From contig NMRB01000966.1 in the NCBI GenBank assembly GCA_002633025.1, forward strand, positions 181,951 through 245,950: 64,000 nucleotides of DNA, written 5' to 3'. Origin of the DNA: Notospermus geniculatus (lineage: Eukaryota; Nemertea; Pilidiophora; Heteronemertea; Lineidae). This document shows positions 53,943-64,000 of the stretch, piece after piece; position 1 is the first letter of the stretch, and every line of letters begins with the position of its first letter. Both the position numbers and the translations under genes were made by a program. Under the pieces are notes generated by a model that was not told the origin of the DNA, did not search any database, and saw only the letters and a list, made by a program, of their open reading frames with translations.

Positions 53943-54876
53943 CGTAGTAGGAGTTGGAGAACACTGCCTTATCAAAGGACAAAATTCCTAGTTATGACTT
54001 GCGAGCCTGAGAAGGGTCGGTCAATGACGCCATTGGAGATTTATACCTCCATGATGACGCCGAAGCAGGGATGTGGGTGGATGGAAAGAGAATAGTTCGT
54101 AAGAATGACTGAGAGTACCAGTAATGATTTGTTTTTATAACATTTTTATCTGTAAAAGCTGATATGAATCAAACTTAATATAATCTTGGTAAAACAGTAT
54201 AAAAATATAAAAACAGACCCTGACAAAGTTATACTAGCCACAAGAGGAAAATACACCTAGCACAGAAATAATCCCATCCCATTCTTTTTTTTTAGCTTGA
54301 ATAAACATAAATTATAATACACACCCTTTTCAGTTTATTTCAGCAGCAGTATCAACAGATCAGGAAACATTCTATCCGTGCAAAAAGTATGTGATCCAAT
54401 AAAATATACACAGTGTAGAATTAGTTACTTTATAACATGACAGAGTTTGGAATGTACACTGAGAAATTACACACATTATTCTATACAATTTTATACATAG
54501 AATGACACATGTGGACTCTTGGGTTATTAACCATTTCACTGCCAATGGCAATTTTATTAAAACTAATGAAAGCTGCTAAATCTTCCACCTTACAGAAACC
54601 ATGTCACATGTGACCCGGCACGACAAAATGAGTCAGAATGCACACAGAAGAAGACCTAACATGTCCAAGGTGACACCAACGGTTTGTTGATTTCAGGACT
54701 TTCTGCCCATTGTGAAATTTGACTTTGTCGATTTCTGTAATTGTCATCTGGTGTCATCTTCGGTCTTCTTCTGTGCACATTCCGACTCATTTTGTTGTGC
54801 TGTGTCACATATAGTTTCTAATATTCACTGATCTCACTAACAGTTTTCCAATGAATATCTATTTCACACAGTTTCA

Positions 54877-54984
54877 CAGGCCTTGTCTTTTGAGGCGAGT
54901 GAAAAACTGCTCGCCTCAGAACAATACAGTTTTCTACTGTTCTCAGGCGAGCAGTTTTTCACGCGCCTCAGAAGACAAGGCCTG
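54877..54984. repeat. Palindrome, ~48-nt arms
   Basis: CAGGCCTTGTCTTTTGAGGCG mirrored by CGCCTCAGAAGACAAGGCCTG; inner arms GTGAAAAACTGCTCGCCT...GAACA. Confidence 0.8.
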
Positions 54985-55129
54985 GTTTCAGGGGCCTTTC
55001 AGGCCTCTTACACATCTCAATTTTGACAAAATAGGCCTTGCCAGTGAAAGGGTTATTGAGACTTTAGATGTTGTACATGATTAACTTCCCGAGGATATGA
55101 GAACATCTCAATCACAATGCTTTCAACAT

Positions 55130-55329
55130 TTATAAATACTCCGAGAAATACTTCTGAAACACCTCGGGGTGTTCCTTCTGTAGTTGCTTCAGTCGAACCT
55201 TCTTCTCTTTCAAAGGAATTTGTGTGTCATCAAGGATGTTGTTCATAAGATCGTGGAGAGATTTTTCGGTGGCCTTGACACACTGCTGCCTTGAATCCTC
55301 CTCAGATAATCTTTCACAATATGAAAACT
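55130..55329 (-). CDS. DEPDC7-like, last exon
   Basis: FSYCERLSEEDSRQQ... to KEKKVRLKQLQKEHPEVFQK, YFSEYL and stop TAA at 55132-55130. Acceptor ATATTTCAG. Confidence 0.88.
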
Positions 55330-58300
55330 CTGAAATATAAATTGGTGAAATTCAAACTCTAGCCTGAAATAGGGGAGGTGGTTGAAATGTCATTCAGAAT
55401 ATGCAACATTGCTGATGTATTGGTAGTCTCGCACCGCCAGCCTCTGATCTCGCGCCGCTACCTACGCTTGGATCAGAGTCTGGTGCAGGACAAATTCATT
55501 CTGGTTATGCTAAGGGTTCCAACATGTCACCACAGGTGGCGCTCACACACAAACGTTGATTAAAACACGCCATAAGTATTTCTTAGCGTACCGCAATAAA
55601 AACTGAAGGGCAATTCCACGGTCACGGACGTGGCATGTTTTCACTTATTCAGTGCTGTCTCCGCAAATTTTGAAACCACAGAAAGATGTTATACCCTGCA
55701 TCATGTCAGGCTCTTGTCCTTCTACGCCCCTGGTACGAATAAAGTTCGTTGTGATTCATAATTAGTGCACTATTTGCTAATTAGCAAATAGCTGGTCTAC
55801 TGTATTGGCATCTATTTTTCAGATCTGCCCTGTATCGGCAGGTGGGAGTTGATCCACATAGGGGGAGGAAACAAATCCTCATAACCAACACCACGCCAGC
55901 CCTTTTACCATTCCAAATACATATTCACTCATGAACTGAAAAAGTTCATGGCACAGAGGAGAGAGTTATTGGGATATACTTGGTACACCATGAATTCAGG
56001 AGGGTTTTCAAGTAGTTAATTCAACAAGTGCTGAAGTGAAGTTAGGGGTTAATCGAAACTGAACACGCTATCGATATCATGACAAGGAGGTGTGGTTATC
56101 ATGGACAGACAGCATGTCACTTACTGTTACCGGGTTCAACGTGCTCTGAAACGGTGCAGCGGCCATTTTACAAGTTGGAAATCTTTTACGTACCGGTACC
56201 CAAATATGAACCAACACAACCAGAGGGCATTCTGCTTAAACTGAGCATAAAGCTATCGACAGATTTTCCTTGGCGATGTGGAATTTTTTCATCATCAAAA
56301 TATTACCTCTGTCCAGGGATGGCTCACTTGCCTAATATTCACCCACCAACTACATAGCTACATGATGTAATAATGTTCCATTTCATGCTGAACTCTTGGA
56401 CCTCAATGGGTCGTATTCATAAAGCGGTTCTATCGTTAGAACCATCTTAGGCCGGTTCCAAGTACAGTGGTTAACGATACTTGGAACCGGCCTAAGACAG
56501 TCCTGACCTAACGATAGAACCGCTTTATGAATATGACCCAACATGTCTGGAAACCAGAAGCCAACCCACCCAATATCGGCTGCAGTCTTCCTGTCTTCAA
56601 CGAGGTTATCCGAATGTCGGCTTGTTCCTGTACAGTTCTAGGGACAAGGAAGACCTCATCATGATTATCAAGCATAAACATAACGATCTGTGAAGCCTGA
56701 CTGTTAGCCAGGATGTGGTTCCTCAAGATTGCTGGAGTCATGATCTTCTCCATCAGTGCACGGTTACTAAGCTGTAAAAGTATACAAGATACAGATTACA
56801 GTAAAAAAGAAAAGCATTTGACACATCAGGTTGCAGACGTAATACATGTATAACGTCCTACGCACTGTGAAGCGCCATTTCCTTCAGCTTCAGGCGCGGA
56901 TCAGGGGGACACACACCCCTTATTTAGCCAACAAATCTGTAAAATTGACCATGAAACTCTGAAATTTGGAGCAAATCATTGAAATTCACCGCGGATTTCA
57001 ATGTTTCTAGCACAGCGTGCCCCATCCTCCCACAGCAGGGGTTTTTACCTCGCTCCTCTTTATCCGCTCACACAAACCCCTGCTGAAATACAACGGCCAG
57101 TGCTTCTGATGTGGCTGTTCCATACTCCAGTTGCACTCCCTGTATTTTAAGGATGACTGGAGAAGTACAAATTTCGTGGTTTTACCCAGTTTGATTTTAA
57201 AGTTTTATCCTTTACAAATCACTTACATCTTTCCAAAATTGACTGAATTTTATCACAAAGGTTCTTCCTGTGTATAGGAAAGATTCTTATTATTTTTGAT
57301 TGTTATTATGAGTCATAATTATTTTAATATTGACACCCTGAAAATGCTGCATTCTGATTGGGCAATGGTTTTCTGACCGCCTCTGCTTGCCTGGGAGGCC
57401 CAATTTTTTTTAGCAGGGCTTTGTGTGGAGTGTATGAAGAGGAACGAGACCAAAGCCCTGCTGTGGGAGGATGAGCGTGCCCCCTCTTTTCTTTTCCGAA
57501 ATCGTACTCAGTTGACGGGTTAACGGGCTGAAATAACTGTGATACTGTCAGCCCCAATAAACATGCCTCTTAACAGCTACTCAGTTGCATTCTTCTGTCC
57601 TTAGGTTCACTGAGGGCATTTGAAATCAACATACCTTCTCATCTAAAACTATCTTGTCCTCGTTGGTGACAGCCCACATGAATGCAATCAGTTTTTCAAT
57701 CTCGCCCTTGAGTGAATGCGGCAACAGGACCAACATCAGCTGTATTGCCTCAATCGTTAGATAGTACTCCCTTTGCATAATCAGGTTAAGTATAGCCACC
57801 ATTAAATCTGTTAATCCATCAGGTATGAGTGGCTCGGGAAGTTCTGAATAGTGATCAGCCACACCTTGGTAGAGTTTTAGTTTCTGTACTATCTCATTTG
57901 ATTCTGCCAAGTATGCTTCCATGACCTTGACTCCTTTTGGGACATATTCGAGACAGTCTAAAGCAGTTTTTGTCCAATCATCAGAGCACCTATGGACAAG
58001 ACAAAAAACACATCTTGTAAAAATCGAGTTTTTAGGCCCCTATTACAATCATAGAAGTATACGGTACGAAAACGCCGATTAACAAAGGCTTCAAATGGAT
58101 TCACGACCGTGAAGCCATTGTTAACTGGCGTTTTCGTATACCGTATACTTCTGTGTAATAGGGGCCTTATCAGCTTTTGAGATATCCATGTTTAGAAATT
58201 TGGCTGACGATTCTCTTACTTGCTTGAGAGGCTTGAAGTTAGCTGCACCTCCAGTCCAACAAAGAAGATTTAGCGAGGTAAAGTAGGGATAATCTTAAAG

Positions 58301-61300
58301 CCCAACAATATGCATTAGGTGACTCTTGTCATCCAGGGATGCTTGTCATCCAACAGAGGTCACTCATTGAAACTAAAGAAAAGGAGGGCCAGAACGGAGT
58401 TGCGGAAACATACTTTTGGGTTCCGAGTGGTAGAGGCATGGAATTCTCTGACCCCTGATATCATGAAAGCCAAGACAGTCGCAGGATTTAAGGCAAAGTT
58501 GGATAAGGCATGGGACTCGTACAAGTACCAGTATGAATAGCTCGTGATATATATTTATGCAGACGACAGAGAGAGAGAGAGACATTACTACTGTGCATGT
58601 TGCATTTTTTACTGGATCTGTGACATTGACTTGTGAATTTTTTTCCCCAGTACCCGCGCCTCTGTGCAGAGTTGTTTCCTGTTGATTTCACTGCAATAGA
58701 TCAACAGGTCTATGACCTTCGACCTTATTCGATGATGATGACTCTTTCTCCCTCCCCACCTTGATAAGACTGATCTCCTGTCCAACCTATATACGGGTGT
58801 ATAGCCAGTGGTACCGTAACAGCAAGGCTGGACTGATACTATGTCGAAACAACAAAACGGCCGCCATACCTTCATCACTTGAGAAGTTCAACGAGCTGTT
58901 ATAGCGTGACTAACCCTTCATCAGGTAAGGTAACATGCTTCAACTCATTCTTTTTATGTGTAGCAACACTCGCAATACCTACCAGTAATTGGTAACTTAG
59001 ATCATTCAAGTACCGGGTAGGTAGATTTGAACAGTCTTATTGAGCATACACATACGATATTGCCTGAAGGTCAAAGGTTATGTCGGCCGTCGTGAGATAC
59101 AAAACCTAACGCATACTGTTGGGCTTTAAGTCCAGCGAGTTTTCTGTGTTTGATGAGACTCACCCTTCAAACATGGCAGGCGTACGATAAGCCCTAAAAT
59201 TTGAGTTGCAAGCACTAACAGGTTGAGACTTGTACTTGTATGTGATGCAGAGCAATCCATCCAAGACTGGTAGATCAACCAAACGCAGGAGTCGAGATAG
59301 AGCTACCTCCCTCAGAATGTCGTCTGCAACTGATCAAATGAATATCGAAGTTAGAACTTAGAGATGGTGAGGTAAACGGAAATATACCTTGCTATCCATG
59401 ATCAAGCAGCATTATAGAACATCCTGCCCTTTTTCTATGAGGTTTACTCACGATAAATATCAAGAAGTCAACTTCCAGAATCTTGCAAATTTTTTACCCC
59501 AACTGGGGTCTTCTTCAGGCACTTTTCAGTTGGGTCTCTCCAACTGAAAAGTGCCTGAGGAAGACCCCAGTTGGGGTCGAAAATTTGCAAGATTCTGGGA
59601 GTTGACTTCTTGATACATGTACCGGTATATATCATTTCGTGTGTCAATTTTTGTGCTTTCTCGTTCTTTGGTTTACTCACTTACAATCTCATTCATCATT
59701 TCTTTCCTCATCAACTTTGCACCGCTGCCAACCCTAAATTTTGGCATGTAGTATTTTTTGAAGATAAAATCCCTATTTTGTAGTATTTTTAGATGTGATA
59801 GTATTTTTTACATCAGCATGATAAAGCCTTAGCTTGGGTCAAAATCAGCGTTAAAAGTTATTTGTGACTGTGGCGACACCTCCCGGTTTGAAGGGAAAGG
59901 GGACCATTCTTGAGTGTACTTGGCCAAATACCGGTACACTTGCTTTCCAGACCTGCGAAGTCTCACGCATTTCGCGGGAGACTCATCATGCAAAAGCAAA
60001 GTCGTTGCTCCACTTTCTAGCAGCCTGAAGAACTTATCACAACATTGTCAACAACAGGAATGAAGCAGTACTTACTTCTTGAAGTAAAGATGTCCCGCCG
60101 AGGTGTCGTCTCATGTGCTCCCCTTTTTTTAAACAAGTTGCATGGTGAGAGTGTTCCTCTTCTCAATTCTGGTGCGCTGTGTCTCTGCTTAGAGGTACTC
60201 AGGCCGAGTAATTCTTGGACGATCTGTCCTCTTTGGTTGATAACCAATGGGTTGCTGATGACAACATCAGGGAGATAAGGATCAAGGTTACGATCAATCC
60301 TGAAGAAAAGATCAGCCGTTTATGATATACATGTAGGACAAGACACCATGACATGCATGAGAACTATCAGGAGTCTCACTACATGTGATACTTGAATGAA
60401 AGAAACACAACATCAGAACAATCAGCGTTGTCGTTAATAACCAGGAGCCGGGTAAAATACCCGGCTGACAACATCTGTTGACCCGGCCGAAAAAAATAGT
60501 TGAACAAAAAAAGTTTTCAGAGTAAACAAAACTGATTGCTTTCTATTGATCTGAAAGTCCCATGTGAGGTCTGATATTAGGCTCCTCCTGTATTGTTTTT
60601 TCTTTCGATGAACTGAAGTGCACTGGTCAGACGGTATGAACAACGCCGCCTGACATGTCAATCATCCAGACAGACTGCTTCCCAACCTGGCTACATGCTA
60701 CAGGTTGTATAGAACATAGAATTTCTAGGCATTTGAGAGGTGCGAAAAATACCCCACCACAAATGTCATGAAATCGCATTTCCGGGCTTCTAGATTTCAA
60801 AATTTTCTGGGAGAGGGCACCAGACCGCCCGCTCCGGTGGTGCCTTCGGTGCTCGCCAATATCGGCAACCGGCCGCTCATTTAGGATACCCGTCTGGCCA
60901 AATCCTTAGCGACTACGCTGACAATGCAACTGACTAGGGGACTAGGATGCATCAGTCATACCGGAATTTATCAGCAAGTGGGATATTCTCTGACTGGGTG
61001 GAACTAACGCTTGACATGCTGACATCATGGCTGCTTTTGGATGAGTTCATGTCCGAATCAGAATCAGAGTCTGAATCATCGAGAAATCTGTAGAATTTGG
61101 AATTGCTATCTTCAAACTTTTCTTCGTCTTTCCCACTGAATGGATGGAATACTCTGCTGTCAAGAAATGCTTGGCAAAGCTGAAATAGGACAAGTAAAAA
61201 GCTCACAGTTAGGATTATAAAATCAAAATCAAATGTGCGGCAAATTGAATAGTACAGTGGAACCCCGGTAACACGACCACCCACGGGACAGACCCAAAGT

Positions 61301-62678
61301 GGTCGCGTTAGCGGGGTGGTCGCCTTACCGAAATCGGCCCGATGAGTGCCGATCCAGACCAAAGTAAACTGAGTGTCATATTTTCTTTTTTATCCATGTT
61401 TCGTTTAATAAACCAGACTAGACTAGACCATCTCCAGCCTGGCCTGATACTAGTAAGCAGATAGCCCACTGACACTGTGATGACTAGGATGGACGACTGG
61501 CAGGTGTGGAAATGGTGAATTCCGTGTAAATATTGCGCCCGTCTCATGCTTAAGCCTGCCTTTTATGATCGTTGACCCCAACCGTCATGCACATATGGCC
61601 TATGTCATGTGTTAATTGGTCCTGTTTGGTACACACACACTGCTGACTCGCCTTTGTTTGATAATCAGACCACTAATTAGGTTGCTGGTGGTCGTGTTAC
61701 CGAGGTGCTAATTGCCACTTGGGACAGCCAAAGCTGTGGTCGCGGTCTGGATAGCGGGGTGGTCGCGTTAGTGAAACTATCCAAACGGAAATAAAGAGAA
61801 AAACAATCGGGACAATTGAAAACTGGTCGTCTTTCCGGGGTGGTCGCGTTATAGGGGTGGTCGTCGACCGGGGTTCCACTGTACTGGTAAATGCTTTTAA
61901 AACCCCCAAAATGCTGGCATTGCTAATCCATGGCTGTATACAGTTGAATGTCCGACTCAGAGCACTTTCTGAACTTGGATTTGGAAATAGCCATTTTACT
62001 TAAACTTGCATTTTTGGATAAGACAGTATTCTTGCCAGGAGTTTTAAACAGGGCGGTACCACCCTGTTGAAAATTCAGAGGTCATTTTACCACCCTGTTT
62101 AAAAATGTAAATTGCAATGTATTTTATATTACACCACCCTGTTTGAATTTCACTCCCACTCTGTTCACAGTCCAGAGGCCTGTTTCATAAAGTGATTTTA
62201 AGCTAATGGTACCTTTAAGCAAATGGAAAATGCATTGAAATTAATGGTACCATTAGCTTAAAGTCATAACAGGCCCCAGGGCCTTAAAATCGTAGGAAAA
62301 TGCAGTCATCCCACCCTTCTTGGAAAAATTTCTGGCCAGAAAACTCTAAGAAGGATGTACCGGTACCAAAGACGGAAGTTTGATGTTTAGGTCATCTGAC
62401 TTATAGACACAACGCCCATATAAAGCTGATCATAAAATGATGAAGTGGAGAAGACCTCGGAGTAAAACTGACTTTAATTGTCTTCTCTCTGGTCACTTCT
62501 TTCACACTGCTACTGAAGCTCTCATCCTGCAGGGTCTGTAGCACCGTGTTGACAGCATCTGTCCCAGTGAAACAAGTATGGAATGTCCCCTTCTTATTAA
62601 GTCGGCGCTTCCTCACAGCAACATTCTTCTTCAGGATCCAGATGATGTCATTCCATAATTGGGTTGCCTTGAACTGAC
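55130..62678 (-). CDS. DEPDC7-like DEP-domain protein (N-terminal exon not seen)
   Basis: Seven exons (62473-62678, 60962-61179, 60076-60299, 59164-59329, 57635-57990, 56570-56771, 55130-55329) join in phase to about 522 residues once one base of an AAAA run at 57960-57963 is removed. Human DEPDC7 is 511 residues. The DEP domain spans the first two exons (ATQLWNDIIWILKKNVAVRKRR...CFTGTDAVNTVLQTL...LCQAFLDSRVFHPF). Later landmarks are LLRLVDLPVLDGLL, SDDWTKTALDCLEYVP, LMVFML-type NHILANSQASQIVMFML, and the C-terminal KEKKVRLKQLQKEHPEVF. DEP domains bind membranes or signalling partners; the exact role of this family is unclear. An Asp/Ser acidic run (DDSDSDSDSDMNSS) follows the DEP domain. Confidence 0.85.
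56407..56540. repeat. GGGTCGTATTCATAAAGCGG palindrome in DEPDC7-like intron
   Basis: TGGGTCGTATTCATAAAGCGG mirrored by CCGCTTTATGAATATGACCCA; inner arms CTAAG-GCCGGTTCCAAGTA. It ends 29 nt from the donor of the NHILANSQAS exon. Confidence 0.85.
56570..56771 (-). CDS. DEPDC7-like, NHILANSQAS exon
   Basis: LSNRALMEKIMTPAILRNHI, LANSQASQIVMFMLDNHDEV, FLVPRTVQEQADI..., ending LQPIL plus G before GTGGGT. Confidence 0.86.
56893..57515. mobile_element. hAT-like CAGGCGCGGATC repeat interrupted by a second element
   Basis: 56893-57010 is the reverse of 27790-27940. CCCATCCTCCCACAGCAGGGG / CCCTGCTGTGGGAGGATG (about 57021-57478) bracket an inserted block of ~450 nt. The far end of the host repeat (CCCCCTCTTTTC...CCGAAATCGT) resumes after it. 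Confidence 0.55.
57635..57990 (-). CDS. DEPDC7-like, CLEYVP exon (contains a 1-nt frameshift)
   Basis: Starts in frame as CSDDWTKTAL, then an extra A at the 57960-57963 homopolymer shifts the frame. After it the sequence continues DCLEYVPKGVKVMEAYLAES and on to IVLDEK|GTATGT. With the extra base removed, both ends match their neighbours' phases. An alternative acceptor (GCTTTTAG at the run) would lose the conserved DDWTKTAL part. Confidence 0.82.
58034..58167. repeat. Palindrome, ~55-nt arms, in DEPDC7-like intron
   Basis: AGGCCCCTATTACAATCATAGAAG mirrored by CTTCTGTGTAATAGGGGCCT; inner GTATACGGTACGAAAACGCC. Confidence 0.8.
58319..58600 (+). pseudogene. 3' remnant of a non-LTR retrotransposon (reverse-transcriptase ORF tail)
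   Basis: The 73-codon ORF reads RGHSLKLKKRRARTELRKHT, FGFRVVEAWNSLTPDIMKAK and TVAGFKAKLDKAW. This pattern, with WNSLP-like and FKxxLDKxW, is the C-terminus typical of CR1/Jockey-like LINE proteins. The rest of the element is missing, as in 5'-truncated insertions. It is opposite in orientation to the host gene. Confidence 0.65.
59164..59329 (-). CDS. DEPDC7-like, LLRLVDLPVLDGLL exon
   Basis: ADDILREVALSRLLRLVDLP, VLDGLLCITYKYKSQ..., ending RTPAMFE plus GG before GTGAGT. The split codon GG|G matches the next exon. Confidence 0.85.
59459..59680. repeat. GACCCC-hairpin repeat family, copy 4 (palindromic)
   Basis: Palindrome 59459-59614: ATCAAGAAGTCAACTTCCAG and CTGGGAGTTGACTTCTTGAT, with CTGAGGAAGACCCCAGTTGG then GGTCGAAAATTTGC. 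The family tail CATTTCGTGTGTCAATTTTTGTGC follows. Confidence 0.75.
60076..60299 (-). CDS. DEPDC7-like, exon after the linker
   Basis: Completes CGG (Arg), then IDRNLDPYLPDVVISNPLVI, a Ser/Arg linker and RRDIFTSR plus A before GTAAGT. Confidence 0.82.
60962..61179 (-). CDS. DEPDC7-like, end of DEP domain and acidic linker
   Basis: LCQAFLDSRVFHPFSG...KFEDSNSKFYRFLDD, then SDSDSDSDMNSS and a Ser-rich linker; ends ADKF plus CG before GTATGA. Confidence 0.88.
61255..61881. mobile_element. TA-flanked pogo/Tigger-like MITE
   Basis: Ends CAGTGGAACCCCGGTAACACGACC and CGACCGGGGTTCCACTG, with TA at 61253-61254 and 61882-61883. Subterminal GGTGGTCGCGTTA words are repeated. It sits in the intron between the two DEP exons. 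Confidence 0.8.
62035..62345 (+). repeat. CACCCTGTT-rich dispersed repeat (copy 2, interrupted)
   Basis: Matches 20733-20972 on both sides of the MITE at 62176-62275. Confidence 0.7.
62176..62275. mobile_element. ~100-bp palindromic MITE nested in the CACCCTGTT repeat
   Basis: Ends AGGCCTGTTTCATAAAGTGA and the mirrored AAGTCATAACAGGCC. CCAG is found directly before and after. The paralogue at 20733-20972 is uninterrupted at this point. Confidence 0.75.
62473..62678 (-). CDS. DEPDC7-like, DEP-domain exon (first exon in window)
   Basis: Acceptor ATTATGCAG. It codes for QFKATQLWNDIIWILKKNVA and FHTCFTGTDAVNTVLQTLQD and ends TREKTIK in phase 0 at GTCAGT. The preceding exon must end with one base of a split codon; I did not find it by 64000. 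Confidence 0.88.
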
Positions 62679-64000
62679 CTGCATAATTATATCACAGACA
62701 AATTCATCACTCAAAAGTATTGACATAAATTATGTACTCCATGGGCATAGCTAGGCCCTACTGTTTTCTATACTATCGGTAGGAGGTGCAGCCCATCGCC
62801 ATGGATGCTGCATCAATCACTTTTTAGGCCCACAGGGTTTCCGCCATAGGGTAAAATGGGATTTTATGCTTCAAAATACGCCTAAAATGGCACCAAACAT
62901 AGGCCTCGGAGTTTAAAACCTAAAGGGCATGTTCTTTTTCGGAACATTTTTCCCAACTAATTTTTCATTTAGTTGCATGTGTTCGATTTTCATGATAACT
63001 TCAGGTATTATATTTTATAATGTGAACTACATAATCATGAAAGAAAAATGTGACATTAGTTTCATTAATTAGGAAAACAAAGAGCATTTGCAAAATGTCC
63101 GAAATCAGCATGAAAGCAGTGAAATTATTCCCTAATGTTTGTTGTACTGGGAGAGTAATGGTATTATTTATCATTCATCATAAAATCAATACTGAACATA
63201 TTGGTTTTGCTGAAATATTTGCATAAAATCTGTGATTTTCTTCATTTCTGCACCCCTATTTATGTGGGGGGATAACAGAACAGCACATCTGGGCCTGTCA
63301 GATTTGAATGGAATGCTGTAGTAAAGATTATGATCAATATCAGTTACAACATGTATAATCAACCATGACATGTGGGTAGGCTTATGTGATCGATGGGACG
63401 TCAAATTCAAGTTTCCCTTTTATGACCTTATGCAACACCAACAAACCACTTCACTGATATTGACAATATTAATCTTTACCACAGCATTCCATTCAAATCT
63501 GTCAGGCCTAGATGTGCTGTTCTGTTCTCCCCCCACATAAATAGGGGTCCAGAAATGAAGAAAGTCACACATTTTTTGCAAATATTTCAGCAAAACCAAT
63601 ATGTTCAGTAATGATTTTATGATGAATGATGAATAATACCACTACTCTCCCACTACAACAAACATTAGGGAATAATTTCACTGCTTTCAGACATTTTGCA
63701 AATGCTCTTTGTTTTCCTAATTAATGAAAGTAGCCTAATGTCTTATTTTTCTTTCATGATTATGTAGTTCACATTATAAAATATTATACCTGAAGTTATC
63801 ATGAAAATCAAACACCTGCAACTAAATGAAAAATTAGTTGGGAAAAATGTTCCGAAAAAGAACATGCCCTTTTAAATTTTCAAAAAAAAATTTCTTGCAA
63901 AAATTTTTTTGAAAAGGGGCTGTTCATTTTCATTTGAGACCAAGATTTGTGATCCTTGGGAAAACTAGAAAAGCTATGAATTTGAAAGTTGCAGGGATGA
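62679..64000. other. Upstream intron of the DEPDC7-like gene; no exon seen
   Basis: Apart from the long inverted repeat, no minus-strand open segment ending in a suitable donor and coding a DEPDC7-like N-terminus is visible. The missing ~30-residue start exon is probably beyond the right edge. Confidence 0.5.
62922..63874. repeat. Very long inverted repeat, ~425-nt arms, ~105-nt loop
   Basis: 62922-63345 (AAAGGGCATGTTCTTTTTCG...) and 63452-63874 (...CGAAAAAGAACATGCCCTTTT) are reverse complements at about 90%, including TTATGATGAATGATGAATAA and CCCACATAAATAGGGGT blocks. No ORF. Confidence 0.85.

Larger units (their letters stand above)
50573..55129. other. Spacer between PNISR and the DEPDC7-like gene
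   Basis: It should hold the PNISR promoter and first non-coding exon and the 3'UTR of the DEPDC7-like gene. The segment 50750-51620 has the ordinary mixed composition expected of a promoter region. 51640-52170 has ATGCCCCTTTTTC-type repeats, and 52400-52830 a cluster of TAGGCCTA and GTACAGT words. A minus-strand TTTATT (AATAAA) at 54334-54339 could be the DEPDC7-like polyA signal. Confidence 0.4.

Noticed and set aside
61317-61547. Minus-strand ORFs reading through the intron into the DEPDC7-like exon
   Set aside because: The upstream part is the pogo-like element; the true exon begins at the CTATTTCAG acceptor at 61180.

Overview
This is a eukaryotic nuclear window. Four protein-coding genes are broken into short exons by GT-AG introns and sit in a background dense with small DNA transposons, foldback (palindromic) repeats and a few retroelement remnants. 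Three genes belong to families known from vertebrates: a MATCAP/KIAA0895-type tubulin carboxypeptidase, PNISR, and a DEPDC7-like DEP-domain protein. Together with the compact introns and abundant words such as TAGGCCTA, TACATGTA and CCGGTACC, this suggests a marine invertebrate, possibly a non-vertebrate deuterostome. I cannot name the species.

Layout. Positions 1-3869 (minus) hold the 5' part of an unidentified Ser-rich gene: a small start exon and a large exon running off the left edge, separated by a 2.4-kb intron with a long inverted repeat. Positions 3870-16362 hold no gene I can support and are a patchwork of terminal-inverted-repeat elements, palindromes and minisatellites. Positions 16372-22410 (plus) hold a six-exon MATCAP-type gene with a metalloprotease HEIGSH motif; it reads in frame to its stop only if a 2-nt slip in exon 1 is corrected. 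Positions 22411-32134 are a transposon-rich spacer between two convergent genes. Positions 32135-50572 (minus) hold PNISR, an SR-related nuclear speckle protein; its 11-exon model closes exactly at 813 codons. Positions 50573-55129 are spacer, including a head-to-tail pair of TTAA-flanked elements. Positions 55130-62678 (minus) hold a DEPDC7-like gene whose first exon lies outside the window or was not recognised; it contains a probable 1-nt homopolymer error. The right edge holds a very long inverted repeat.

The most instructive structure is in PNISR. Exons 7 and 8 and their intron occur twice (about 36115-38826 and 39807-42882), separated by a single 'n'. The splice phases do not allow both pairs in one transcript, and the two copies differ by several clean transposon insertions present in one and absent in the other. 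This looks like two haplotypes placed end to end by the assembler, although a real duplication is not excluded. Similar repeated tracts flank other single-n scars. The paired copies give natural empty and occupied sites, from which target-site duplications (TAA, TA, 5-bp, TTAA) and probable transposon superfamilies can be read directly.
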